Made by a program: the position numbers and the translations under genes. Below are positions 9,852 to 17,039 of a DNA stretch of 53,883 nucleotides, in pieces (position 1 is the stretch's first letter; every line of letters starts with the position of its first letter). Location of the stretch: positions 1 through 53,883 of the forward strand of contig DASZVS010000005.1 of the NCBI GenBank assembly GCA_035546975.1, written 5' to 3'. The stretch is from JARIHC01 sp035546975. GTDB lineage: Bacteria; Patescibacteriota; Saccharimonadia; Saccharimonadales; UBA4665. The notes below the pieces were generated by a model, which saw nothing but the letters and a program-made list of their open reading frames with translations, ran no database searches and was not told the DNA's origin.

Positions 9852-9865
9852 ATCCCGCGCTGTGC

Positions 9866-11716
9866 TTAGCCGTTCAGCGAAGTTTTGTGCACCCGAGACT
9901 TCGCTTCGTTGGCAACTGTCTTCAAAAACTCTTCAAGGCCGATCGGATCCTCGCCGTCTTGGACCGCCATATCTTTGCGCACCCGTGGCACCACCGCTTC
10001 GCTCTCGATCTCTTTTTGGCCAATTACCACCGCGTACGGCACCTTCATGAGTTCCGCCGCCCGGATTTTCTTTCCAACCGACTCATTAGAATTATCAACA
10101 TGTAGACGCAGGCCGAGCTTTTTGGCCTCTTCTGATATCTTGCCCGTGAACGCCACCGTCGACTCTTCTTGGTTTACGCTAATCACGCGGATCTGCTCCG
10201 GCGCCAGCCACACAGGGAACTTGCCGGCCGTATGTTCAATATAGACGCTGAGGAAACGCTCAATAGAGCCAAGCAACGCGCAGTGGATCATTACCGGCCG
10301 CGGGCGGCTGTCATCTTCGGCGACGTATTCCAGGCCGAAGCGCTCCGGCTGGACGAAATCCAGCTGGACCGTTGCTACTTGCCATTCTCGTCCCAGCGCA
10401 TCCGTAGCCATAAAGTCTATCTTGGGGCCATAAAAGGCGGCTTCGCCCTCTTCAATGTAATAATCTAGATTGTTTTCTTTGGCGAGCTCCTCGATTTGAG
10501 CCTGAGTTTTCTCCCAAAGTTCCCGCTCTCCCAAGTAACCATCCCCGTCATCCCGAAAACTTAATCTGAATTTAAGCTCCATATCAAAAACGCTGTACAT
10601 TTCTCTCGAGGCCTCAACCAGCTCAGTGGCCACGTCCTTCACCTGATCCTCGGCCACAAATGCATGGCTATCATCTTGGGTGAATGAACGCACTCGGCTC
10701 AAGCCGTGCAACTCTCCGGTCTTTTCGTCGCGGTAATCGCCGGCGTTTTCCATGAACTTCAGCGGCAAATCGCGGTAACTGCGGGGTTGCGAAGCGTAAA
10801 TTTGTACGTGATGCGGGCAATTCATAGGCCTTAGCACAAACTCATCAGAGGTTTCCTGGCTTTTTACCAGGAACAGCTCGTCACCAAATTTATCCCAGTG
10901 GCCACTAGCCTTATACAAGTCGGTCTTTGCAATTACTGGGGTCCACACCCGGGTAAAACCGTTCCGTTCCCTAAGTTCTTGCGTTAACTTGCCGACCTCT
11001 TCCCGCAACACGGTACCCCTGGGGGTAAAGAGTGGCAAACCGCTGCCCACTAAATCGCTGAATACAAACAAATCGAGCTCCTGCCCTAGCTTCCGGTGGT
11101 CGCGCCGTTTTGCTTCTTCCAGCATACCGAGATATGTCTTCAGGTCGTCTTCGGTCTCAAAAGCAACACCGTATACACGCTGCATCTGCGCGTTCTTTTC
11201 ATTGCCCCGCCAGTATGCGCCGCTCACCCGCTGTAGCTGGAAAGCACCCACCTTACCGGTGGATTCCACATGCGGCCCGCGGCACAAATCCGTAAAATCG
11301 CCGTTTTTATAAAATGATACACGCTCTATCTGGGCATCACCTGCAGCAATCGTACCCATCTCATCCGCGCTTAAATCTTTGGCAACCGTGGTGCCTGCTC
11401 GTTTCAGATCATTCAATAACTCTTCTTTATATGGCTGCTTGGCATCGCGCGCCCAAGCAATTGCCTCATCGACAGGCTTCTCGAACCGTTCAAACGGCTG
11501 ATCTTCGCCGATAATCTTCCGCATTTCAGCTTCGATCTTATCGAAATCTTCTTCTGACAGTGTCGTATCACCAAGGTCGATATCGTAATAAAAGCCATGG
11601 TTCACCACCGGCCCCACGCCAAATTTTGCTTCTGGCCATATATGCTGGATGGCATTCGCCATAATGTGTGCCAAACTGTGGCGCATCGCGTATATGTGGT
11701 CATCTTGTTCACTCAT
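9866..11716 (-). CDS. thrS: Threonyl-tRNA synthetase lacking the N-terminal TGS domain
   Basis: 616 aa class II synthetase that charges tRNA-Thr with threonine. The sequence opens almost directly with the editing-domain motif HSLAH (residues 13-17), so the roughly 60-residue TGS domain of the 640-residue bacterial enzyme is missing. The editing domain continues through DLCRGPHVEST. The catalytic core shows motif 2 (RDEKTGELHGLSRVRSFTQD) and likely zinc ligands Cys in MNCPHH (about 298), His in QDDSHAF (about 345) and His in MIHCALLGS (about 476). The C-terminal anticodon-binding domain includes AELMKVPYAVVIGQKE. It is first in a run with the HAD and atl genes and is preceded by a T-box leader with terminator, so it should be induced by uncharged tRNA-Thr. 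Confidence 0.97.
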   Translation of the reverse strand: MSEQDDHIYAMRHSLAHIMANAIQHIWPEAKFGVGPVVNHGFYYDIDLGDTTLSEEDFDKIEAEMRKIIGEDQPFERFEKPVDEAIAWARDAKQPYKEELLNDLKRAGTTVAKDLSADEMGTIAAGDAQIERVSFYKNGDFTDLCRGPHVESTGKVGAFQLQRVSGAYWRGNEKNAQMQRVYGVAFETEDDLKTYLGMLEEAKRRDHRKLGQELDLFVFSDLVGSGLPLFTPRGTVLREEVGKLTQELRERNGFTRVWTPVIAKTDLYKASGHWDKFGDELFLVKSQETSDEFVLRPMNCPHHVQIYASQPRSYRDLPLKFMENAGDYRDEKTGELHGLSRVRSFTQDDSHAFVAEDQVKDVATELVEASREMYSVFDMELKFRLSFRDDGDGYLGERELWEKTQAQIEELAKENNLDYYIEEGEAAFYGPKIDFMATDALGREWQVATVQLDFVQPERFGLEYVAEDDSRPRPVMIHCALLGSIERFLSVYIEHTAGKFPVWLAPEQIRVISVNQEESTVAFTGKISEEAKKLGLRLHVDNSNESVGKKIRAAELMKVPYAVVIGQKEIESEAVVPRVRKDMAVQDGEDPIGLEEFLKTVANEAKSRVHKTSLNG

Positions 11717-11915
11717 ATATATGACTCCTTACATTAAAAAACACCCGGCCAATATTTAAGATAAATATATAACCTGAGTGTCTCGGTCCGGCCTATCCAT
11801 AGAATCCGGAGGTTCCACCTTGACGTTTTACTCTTGCGACCATACGTTTACGCCGTCGTCGCCACACCCGCGAAGCTCTGTGGTTGGTGAGTCCACTTCA
11901 CTGCTTACCCTAAAG
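11717..11915 (-). promoter_or_regulatory. T-box riboswitch controlling thrS
   Basis: The leader carries the T-box core GGTGGAACC (11819-11811). Its folding fits a T-box antiterminator: the 7-nt bulge TGGAACC is flanked on one side by TCCGG pairing with CCGGA and on the other by GTCaaGG pairing with CCgaGAC. TGGA is complementary to the 3' end TCCA of the tRNA-Thr gene found in this window (16853-16928), which has the unusual discriminator T. ACC, a Thr codon, occurs in a GTGG/CCAC hairpin upstream and may be the specifier. The leader is compact. A promoter TTTTCC-N17-TACACT lies at about 11947-11919. Confidence 0.8.
11735..11781 (-). terminator. Rho-independent terminator inside the thrS leader (T-box switch)
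   Basis: Minus-strand hairpin with arms ACACTCAGGTTATATATTTA and TAAATATTGGCCGGGTGT around a TCT loop (about 18 pairs, two bulges), followed at once by six T. It lies about 20 nt before the thrS start and its 5' arm overlaps the 3' edge of the antiterminator, so the two folds exclude each other. Confidence 0.85.
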
Positions 11916-12001
11916 TGTAACAAGAAACGATGCGGGGGAAAAGAGCCGAGAGCATTCGCGGCAACCGCACCCGCCCGCTTTTGCTATTTTGTCGCACAAA
12001 C

Positions 12002-12039
12002 AAAAAACGGTTGATGATTCTCGCAATTATCATCAACCG
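12002..12039 (-). terminator. Rho-independent terminator
   Basis: Perfect 10-bp arms GGTTGATGAT and ATCATCAACC around a 10-nt loop, followed on the minus strand by GTTTTTTGTTTG. It ends the candidate small RNA and shields the thrS promoter from upstream transcription. Confidence 0.75.
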
Positions 12040-12112
12040 TACTCTGCTCCGTTTTGGGAGAGCTGCAAAACAGTCTCGGCAAAACTTCACCTGTGAGAAC
12101 TATCTTAACAAG
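12003..12112 (-). ncRNA. Candidate small RNA of about 110 nt
   Basis: A minus-strand promoter TTACAG (12147-12142), 17-nt spacer, TATAGT (12124-12119) predicts a start near 12112. About 75-105 nt further on is a strong terminator. The stretch between has hairpin potential and no convincing coding sequence: an ORF of 61 codons starting in it reads through the terminator and T-box leader. It could also be a leader fragment; no known family was recognised. Confidence 0.35.
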
Positions 12113-12217
12113 CCTAGTACTATATGGCTAGTATATTTATGCTGTAATTCCTACACTTTTGCTGGGGATAACCATAACAAATTTTAATACCATATGTGGC
12201 GTCAACATATTCCCTGG

Positions 12218-12256
12218 TTGCTTTTTTAGCTCGTAATTGCTACTATTACCCCTGTA
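12218..12256 (+). promoter_or_regulatory. Promoter of tRNA-Val, shared stable-RNA type
   Basis: TTGCTT (12218-12223), 17-nt spacer, extended -10 TGcTACTAT (TACTAT 12241-12246), then a C-rich start region ACCCCTGT. A 21-nt block from 12236 to 12256 is identical to 18291-18311 in front of tRNA-Asp. Confidence 0.7.
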
Positions 12257-12277
12257 ATTTTCATCAGGAAACTACCC

Positions 12278-12354
12278 GGGCTCTTAGCTCAGTTGGCTAG
12301 AGCGCTTCCTTGACGTGGAAGAGGTCAGAGGTTCGAGTCCTCTAGAGCCCACCA
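12278..12354 (+). tRNA. tRNA-Val (anticodon GAC)
   Basis: 77 nt including encoded CCA. Acceptor GGGCTCT pairs with AGAGCCC; anticodon arm CTTCC-TTGACGT-GGAAG gives GAC; the T arm is AGAGG-TTCGAGT-CCTCT. All stems are fully paired. Its last 16 bases occur again at 12421-12436. Confidence 0.97.
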
Positions 12355-12436
12355 ATGTAAAATGGTTTCACTAACGTCGCTTCGCTCGCGCCTACAAAAA
12401 GCCAAGACTTTGGCTTTTCGCCTCTAGAGCCCACCA
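12339..12436 (+). repeat. Direct repeat of the tRNA-Val 3' end (att-like)
   Basis: CCTCTAGAGCCCACCA at 12339-12354 (inside the tRNA) and again at 12421-12436. The 66 bp between contain a hairpin with arms AAAAGCCAA and TTGGCTTTT and no gene. This is the layout of a tRNA attachment site after loss of an element, or of a partial tRNA duplication. Confidence 0.7.
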
Positions 12437-12455
12437 GCTCCTCATCGCAAAACAT

Positions 12456-12483
12456 GCTGGCCGCCAGGCCAGCTTTTATTTTT
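12456..12483 (+). terminator. Terminator after tRNA-Val
   Basis: Arms GCTGGCC and GGCCAGC around GCCA, followed by TTTTATTTTT on the plus strand. Confidence 0.85.
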
Positions 12484-12559
12484 AAAAAGCTACTCGGCGC
12501 AGTATAAATGTATTTCATTTTTCACCCCTGTTAATTTAATGAAATGGCTGGGCTTATTA

Positions 12560-12588
12560 TTGACACGGCTAAAAGTAACTGATAGTCT
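12560..12588 (+). promoter_or_regulatory. Promoter of the small 12616 gene
   Basis: TTGACA (12560-12565), 17-nt spacer, TAGTCT (12583-12588). The predicted start near 12595 gives a leader of about 20 nt that carries AAGGAAG. Confidence 0.65.
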
Positions 12589-12615
12589 AGTTCGGTTAAA
12601 CAAGGAAGTTTTGGT

Positions 12616-12726
12616 ATTAAACGACGCAGTACTTTAGATGCGTTCGAACTGTTCTACGAAGAACTAACCGGAAAGTCTACCGACCGCATCCGCAGACAAC
12701 GCGCCTCTACCAAAAACGCCAAGTAA
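12616..12726 (+). CDS. Small basic protein, apparent AUU start codon
   Basis: 36 codons beginning ATT AAA CGA CGC: a Lys/Arg-rich peptide (IKRRSTLDAFELFYEELT, then GKSTDRIRRQRASTKNAK). The frame has no ATG, GTG or TTG; stops TGA and TAG lie just upstream. The expected parts are all in place: TTGACA-N17-TAGTCT promoter, AAGGAAG at 12602-12608 seven nt before the ATT, and a strong terminator after the stop. An amphipathic helix followed by a basic tail suggests nucleic-acid or ribosome contact, but no family was recognised. AUU is a known rare start (infC), though this is not IF3. A sequencing error turning ATG into ATT is the main alternative. Confidence 0.6.
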   Translation: MKRRSTLDAFELFYEELTGKSTDRIRRQRASTKNAK

Positions 12727-12751
12727 ACTGGCAATTGTAAGGTCGCAAAAT

Positions 12752-12788
12752 AAACTCCGAGATCCTTTATGGATTTTCGGAGTTTTTT
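12752..12788 (+). terminator. Terminator after the small basic gene
   Basis: Arms AACTCCGA and TCGGAGTT with an inner GATCC/GGAT pairing, followed by a run of seven T. It ends 26-60 nt after the small gene stop. Confidence 0.9.
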
Positions 12789-12837
12789 TATCCCCTATTT
12801 TTAGCGACTTTTTCCACTAGGTTTTTCATTAGCGTTA

Positions 12838-12853
12838 TGTCAATATATTGACA
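12838..12853 (+). promoter_or_regulatory. Perfect palindrome on the nrdR start, NrdR-box-like operator
   Basis: TGTCAATATATTGACA is a perfect 16-bp palindrome whose last base is the A of the nrdR ATG. Its core CAATATATTG fits the NrdR-box core CWATATnTWG. It could mediate autoregulation. No second box spaced by whole helical turns was found. Confidence 0.6.
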
Positions 12854-13254
12854 TGGTTTGTATACATTGTGGCCACAACACGCAGGTAGTTAACTCCCGA
12901 CATCAGATTCGGACAAACAATGTCTGGCGGCGGCGGCAGTGCGTTAATTGCGGGGCCACCTTCACTACTACTGAGTCGGCTGCCTATGGTGCCTCGTGGG
13001 CCGTCCAGAGCTCTTCTGGGGCGCCAACGCCCTTTTCCCGCGATAAACTCTTCCTGAGCCTCTACAGGAGCCTCCAACACCGCAAAACGGCCGTAGACGA
13101 CGCTGCCGCCCTTACAGAGACCGTTATAAAGAAGGTGTCAGCTAGCGTGACGAATGGAGTTATAAAAGCCGGCGCTGTAACAGCTGCAGCGCAAGTAGCC
13201 CTTAATAGATTCGATAAAGCCGCGAGCATTCATTATCAAGCATTTCACGCCTGA
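12853..13254 (+). CDS. nrdR: Transcriptional repressor NrdR
   Basis: 133 aa, slightly short of the usual 150. The N-terminal zinc ribbon has CIHCGH (Cys3, Cys6) and CVNCG (Cys31, Cys34) with WRRRQ and TFTT between and after them. An ATP-cone follows from PTPFSRDKLFLSLYRSLQHR. NrdR senses dATP/ATP and represses ribonucleotide reductase genes, none of which is in this window. The ATG directly follows a NrdR-box-like palindrome and has no Shine-Dalgarno sequence, so the mRNA may be leaderless or nearly so. The final ATP-cone helix is more Ala-rich than usual. Confidence 0.93.
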   Translation: MVCIHCGHNTQVVNSRHQIRTNNVWRRRQCVNCGATFTTTESAAYGASWAVQSSSGAPTPFSRDKLFLSLYRSLQHRKTAVDDAAALTETVIKKVSASVTNGVIKAGAVTAAAQVALNRFDKAASIHYQAFHA

Positions 13255-13262
13255 AAAGCCGG

Positions 13263-14930
13263 TTATTTGCGGCGGAGCGGCAATTTCCGGTTCTTCTTGG
13301 TGACGCTGGGATCAGCTTTAGTAGAAATTACCTTGCCGCTGGCGGTAACGGTCGCCTTTTCGGTAACATCGAATTTGCTGAGATACCATTTGAACATCAG
13401 GCGGGTTTGCGAGTTAAAGGCGGCCAGGCAGCCGAACGCAATACTGGTTACTGGCAATAATACCCATTGCGCAATCATAAGAACTGAACGGTGCCGCTTG
13501 TACCGGGCTGGCCGGGGCGGCAGCGTAACAAGTGAAACGTAGACCATGACCAGCAAGCTGGCCAACCCCAGGTGCTGTATGCGGCTCGCTATAAGGGGCA
13601 GCTCGTTAGCCGCCAGGCTCTGGGGGTGTAAAAGCGGCGGAATAAAAGCGGCGATCAGTACCAAGATGGCGCTCGTTGCCCAGTTAACGTGGTTCTGTAA
13701 GAGATAGAGGAACTTCCCTGCCACGTCAATTTTAGAGGCTTCGTTTTTGTGATAGAACCCTTTATCAGCAACATAGGCAATATCCGAAGCGCCGTACGTC
13801 CAGCGGCGAAGCTGGTAGAACTGGGCTTTAATGGTGCGTAGGTAACCTTCGACAAGTACGGCATCCTGGTAAATGGGAATACTGAGCGGATATACGCGAT
13901 AATCGCCGTCAAAGTGGAAATAGCTGCGCCAGAAATGATGGCCGTCTTCCACAACTGTACGAACACTCCAAAAATCCATGTCAATGAGCGCCCGCATAGA
14001 CTGGGCATGGGCGGAAAAGTTGCGGGCTTGGTGCGGCCGCTGGGTACCGACGATATAAAAAAGATTGTTGCCTACGGCGATAACGCGCATAAGCGTCGGC
14101 GCATCCCAAATATTATTGGTAAACATCGGGAGGGGCTGGAACGAAGCCTTAAGTGGATTCGGGGCAACGCAGTACAGATAGCTGAGCCCGGCAAAATAAC
14201 GCTTATCGGGACGGTTATCAGCATCGAGTGTCGTGACCACGACTTTTGCCGGATCAATCTTCTGTTTTTTGAGATACTTTTCAAGTTGACGGCCCGAATA
14301 TGTCACGTTGCTTCCCTTGCCCACTACTTCGCCGGGTACGCCGTAAGGGTGTTTGAAAGCCATGGCATCATGGAATTTGTCTTTATATACTTCTAGCAGT
14401 TCTTGCACCCTGTCATGCGCTTCTTTGCCCGCGCGCTCTTCGTATGCCAGCACAAGGATTATCTTTTTCGCATCATATTCGGCGTTCGCGACGGCCTGGA
14501 TAGTAGGTTCAAGTATTTCACGGCTTTCGTTAACGGTAGCGATTATAACCGCGTGAAAAAGTTCGCTTGGCTTAGTCCGGTCCGGTTGCGCCTGCAGCCG
14601 CTTAAGTGCTTTGAGATGCCATTTTGGCCGGTTAATCTCCTTACCGGTAGCCTCCCCTACCTCGGCATCGGCTACCAGGCCTGGCCAATTAAGTTTCATG
14701 TGCTGGCGCATCGTAATATAGCCAATGATTGCTCTGAGCGAGTAGGCCATCGAACGGACAAAGAAGATAAGCAAATATGCGAGGATGATGAAAACTGCGA
14801 CTGTGACATTAATAATACTCAGGATAATCGGCGTAAATAAGAGGACCCAGCTAAGAACGCCGGGAAGAATTTCAAAAAAACGATAATGGCCATGGCGGTC
14901 TTTTTCGTAGGGAATTTCGATGTCGGTCAT
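13263..14930 (-). CDS. Processive membrane glycosyltransferase, GT2 family
   Basis: 555 aa integral membrane enzyme. Two N-terminal helices (about 25-65) precede a GT-A domain: ATVNES near 130, LDADNRPD (DxD motif, about 234), VEDGHH (catalytic base region, about 327) and QLRRW (Q..RW motif, about 370), which marks processive cellulose/hyaluronan-synthase-like enzymes. Two or three helices follow at about 405-505 and a basic tail ends the protein. It probably moves sugars from a nucleotide donor to a growing polysaccharide at the membrane. The sugar cannot be told from sequence. It lies 19 nt after a three-helix membrane protein on the same strand, a likely partner. Confidence 0.88.
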   Translation of the reverse strand: MTDIEIPYEKDRHGHYRFFEILPGVLSWVLLFTPIILSIINVTVAVFIILAYLLIFFVRSMAYSLRAIIGYITMRQHMKLNWPGLVADAEVGEATGKEINRPKWHLKALKRLQAQPDRTKPSELFHAVIIATVNESREILEPTIQAVANAEYDAKKIILVLAYEERAGKEAHDRVQELLEVYKDKFHDAMAFKHPYGVPGEVVGKGSNVTYSGRQLEKYLKKQKIDPAKVVVTTLDADNRPDKRYFAGLSYLYCVAPNPLKASFQPLPMFTNNIWDAPTLMRVIAVGNNLFYIVGTQRPHQARNFSAHAQSMRALIDMDFWSVRTVVEDGHHFWRSYFHFDGDYRVYPLSIPIYQDAVLVEGYLRTIKAQFYQLRRWTYGASDIAYVADKGFYHKNEASKIDVAGKFLYLLQNHVNWATSAILVLIAAFIPPLLHPQSLAANELPLIASRIQHLGLASLLVMVYVSLVTLPPRPARYKRHRSVLMIAQWVLLPVTSIAFGCLAAFNSQTRLMFKWYLSKFDVTEKATVTASGKVISTKADPSVTKKNRKLPLRRK

Positions 14931-14949
14931 GGCGGGCGGCGAAGCTTCT

Positions 14950-15309
14950 TTACCGCAGCATTAACAGCGCATTACTTACGATGACCGTGAGAACAAGCAA
15001 AAGCACCCCGAGACCGAGAATAGTGATGGCCAGTTGGCGGTGGATGTTATAAGCGCGGAGGCTGAGAAGCGTATGTACTGCGAACACTAAAATTATGAAA
15101 AGTATGAAGCTGAGCAGATCCATGAGGCTGCCCGTCTGGAAAGCGTCAGCGCCAAGGCTAGGCCGGTACTGCACGATATAGCTGGTTCCATGGCTCGAAT
15201 TTAACCGCACAAGGATAAAAATACTGCCAGCTACAGCCAAAAAGGCGTTAATGCTAAGCAGCAAGAGCACTAAATGGTCGTGAAAATATTTCTTAGGAGT
15301 TGTAGCCAT
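14950..15309 (-). CDS. Small membrane protein with three helices next to GT2
   Basis: 119 aa with hydrophobic segments near residues 11-34, 60-82 and 92-117. No known domain was recognised. It directly precedes the glycosyltransferase gene (19-nt gap), so it may be a subunit or regulator of polysaccharide synthesis. An extended -10 (TGaTACAAT) lies 12 nt before the ATG, giving a leader of only about 5 nt; no ribosome site is visible. Confidence 0.8.
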   Translation of the reverse strand: MATTPKKYFHDHLVLLLLSINAFLAVAGSIFILVRLNSSHGTSYIVQYRPSLGADAFQTGSLMDLLSFILFIILVFAVHTLLSLRAYNIHRQLAITILGLGVLLLVLTVIVSNALLMLR

Positions 15310-15394
15310 ACGCTGGAGATAATTGTATCACTTCTCTGGTACGATATGCACAAAAAGCGGCCACCGGGCTTACTGAGCTACTTGATATGTGTAA

Positions 15395-16597
15395 TTACCG
15401 TTTGCTGCTGCGGGCCAGTATTAGACCGGCGCCAATAGTGGAAATCGCGCTGACAGTCAAGGTAGCTATGGCTACATTAAGACCATGTGGCAATCCATAA
15501 CCGGTGTCCGGCGCGCCTGCTACAGCACTTACTGTCGAGTTTGTTGTAGGATTTGTGGGCGATGCGGGATCTGGCGTAAGCTCAGCATAGTAGACAGTCG
15601 CAATACCGCCGCTCTGCGCGTTACCACCGAACTCATAGAGATAACCATTATACGCGGCTGACACCGAAGTATAGAGCCCTTGTGGCAATGGATTGCTAGC
15701 CGTTTGCCAGGCACCTATTGAGCCATCGGTGTTAATTGGTGCGTAATAGACGGCCGCGCTTGCGCCTGAGCCGTTATCGCCACCTATAGCATAGACGAAG
15801 CCGTTATAGGCCTCGGCAGTTAGCTGTTCCATACCCTGCGGCAAAACATTTGTGCTGGTAGACCAGGCGCCGACGGTGCCGTCGTTGTTAAGTTTGGCGT
15901 AATAGACTGCGTCACTATAAGTAGATGTATACCCGCCGAGTACATATACATAATCGCCATACACAGCAGAAGTGAGCCGGCGCGTTGCGACGGGGAGCGT
16001 GCTACTGCTTGAGGTCCACGAGCCAATACTGCCGTCGCCGTTAAGCTTGGCGTAGTAGACCGTGTTTACATTAACCGAACCATTCTCGTTGCCGCCCATT
16101 ACATATACGTAACCGTCGTGTTCAACCGATGTTAAGGACTCGAGGTAGTCCGGTAGCGTGTTGCCTGAACTAATCCACGTACCGACTGAGCCGTCGGCAT
16201 TGAGCGGCGCATAATAAACGTTGTTAAGCGCACCTCCATTAAAACCGGCTATATCATACAGATATCCGTTATAAGCAACAGCAGTGGCGCGCCACTGCTG
16301 GAGACCCGGTATCGAATTAGCAGAAGTTTGCCAAGCGCCAACACTACCGTCGCTGTTAAGCTTGGCGTAGTAGACCGCGTTGTTGTTGCCCTGGCCGCCC
16401 AAAATGTACTCATAGCCATTGTAAGTCGCACTTGCCGCCGTGACAGTAGTAGTCGGAAGATCGGTTGTGGTTTGCCACGGTTGCACGTCGCCCGTTGATA
16501 ATGCTTGTGCTATACCTGTAAACAACAGGCCCCCAATCAGCGGAATGCCGGCCAATAATAAGCTAATCCTCGTCTTCCGCGCCTGTGTATGTTGCAT
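15395..16597 (-). CDS. Secreted Kelch-repeat beta-propeller protein with sortase-like C-terminal anchor
   Basis: 400 aa. A signal peptide at about residues 10-33 (hydrophobic core LLLAGIPLIGGLLF) is followed by six repeats of about 52 residues with the pattern YNGYVYxxGG, VYYAxLNxDGSxGxW, xxLP, predicting a six-bladed Kelch propeller. The C-terminus has APDTG (about residue 362), a hydrophobic stretch and RSSKR, the layout of a sortase signal with Ala-Pro-Asp-Thr-Gly in place of LPxTG. It is probably displayed on the cell surface as a binding module. The repeats closely resemble the Kelch block of the giant protein at about 1400-2285. GGGAG lies 11 nt before the ATG, and a TATAAT box is about 40 nt upstream. 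Confidence 0.88.
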   Translation of the reverse strand: MQHTQARKTRISLLLAGIPLIGGLLFTGIAQALSTGDVQPWQTTTDLPTTTVTAASATYNGYEYILGGQGNNNAVYYAKLNSDGSVGAWQTSANSIPGLQQWRATAVAYNGYLYDIAGFNGGALNNVYYAPLNADGSVGTWISSGNTLPDYLESLTSVEHDGYVYVMGGNENGSVNVNTVYYAKLNGDGSIGSWTSSSSTLPVATRRLTSAVYGDYVYVLGGYTSTYSDAVYYAKLNNDGTVGAWSTSTNVLPQGMEQLTAEAYNGFVYAIGGDNGSGASAAVYYAPINTDGSIGAWQTASNPLPQGLYTSVSAAYNGYLYEFGGNAQSGGIATVYYAELTPDPASPTNPTTNSTVSAVAGAPDTGYGLPHGLNVAIATLTVSAISTIGAGLILARSSKR

Positions 16598-16669
16598 CGA
16601 TTTTTATCTCCCAAGCTTTATGCCAACTATTATAGTCAACAGCCGTAATAGGCACAAGCGAAATATAAG

Positions 16670-16744
16670 TGGTGCGGATAGAGAGAATCGAACTCTCCTC
16701 TCAACCTTGGGAAGGTTGCATATTAGCCACTATACGATACCCGC
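16670..16744 (-). tRNA. tRNA-Gly (anticodon CCC)
   Basis: 75 nt with encoded CCA. Acceptor GCGGGTA pairs with TATCCGC (one G-T pair); anticodon arm CAACC-TTCCCAA-GGTTG gives CCC; discriminator A. It lies 108 nt after tRNA-Thr on the same strand and may be co-transcribed with it. Confidence 0.95.
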
Positions 16745-16793
16745 CGACTATGTACGATTACCATTTCGCGAGAGGATTCGCGGAGACCTCGGC

Positions 16794-16828
16794 AAATTGG
16801 TTCAGCGGCGTAGCCAGTGAACCAATTT
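16794..16828 (-). repeat. Inverted repeat between two tRNA genes
   Basis: Perfect 11-bp arms AAATTGGTTCA and TGAACCAATTT with a 13-nt loop. No T-run follows, so it is more likely a processing or folding element than a terminator. Confidence 0.5.
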
Positions 16829-16852
16829 CGGAGGCTGGAGCGTAATCTGACG

Positions 16853-16928
16853 TGGAGCCACCTAGCAGGATTGAACTGCTGACCTGCGCGTTACGAATGC
16901 GCCGCTCTACCAACTGAGCTAAGGTGGC
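16853..16928 (-). tRNA. tRNA-Thr (anticodon CGT)
   Basis: 76 nt with encoded CCA. Acceptor GCCACCT pairs with AGGTGGC; anticodon loop TTCGTAA gives CGT; discriminator is T, so the mature 3' end is TCCA. The pair 31-39 is A-C. TCCA is complementary to TGGA in the thrS T-box. The upstream extended -10 TGcTATAAT lies about 12 nt before the 5' end. Confidence 0.95.
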
Positions 16929-17039
16929 AAAATCAATCCGTATTATAGCAACTCGGCCGCACGTCTTACAGCCCGATAATTGCAGAATTTTGATAAATAT
17001 CATTTTTTATGTTAATATAATTATTAAACATTCTACAAA

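Noticed and set aside
9590..10468. Plus-strand ORFs of 99-171 codons over thrS and the HAD gene
   Set aside because: Antisense to well-supported genes, no ribosome site or promoter.
11778..12187. ORFs over the thrS leader on both strands
   Set aside because: They cross the T-box, its promoter and a terminator; no codon bias or domain.
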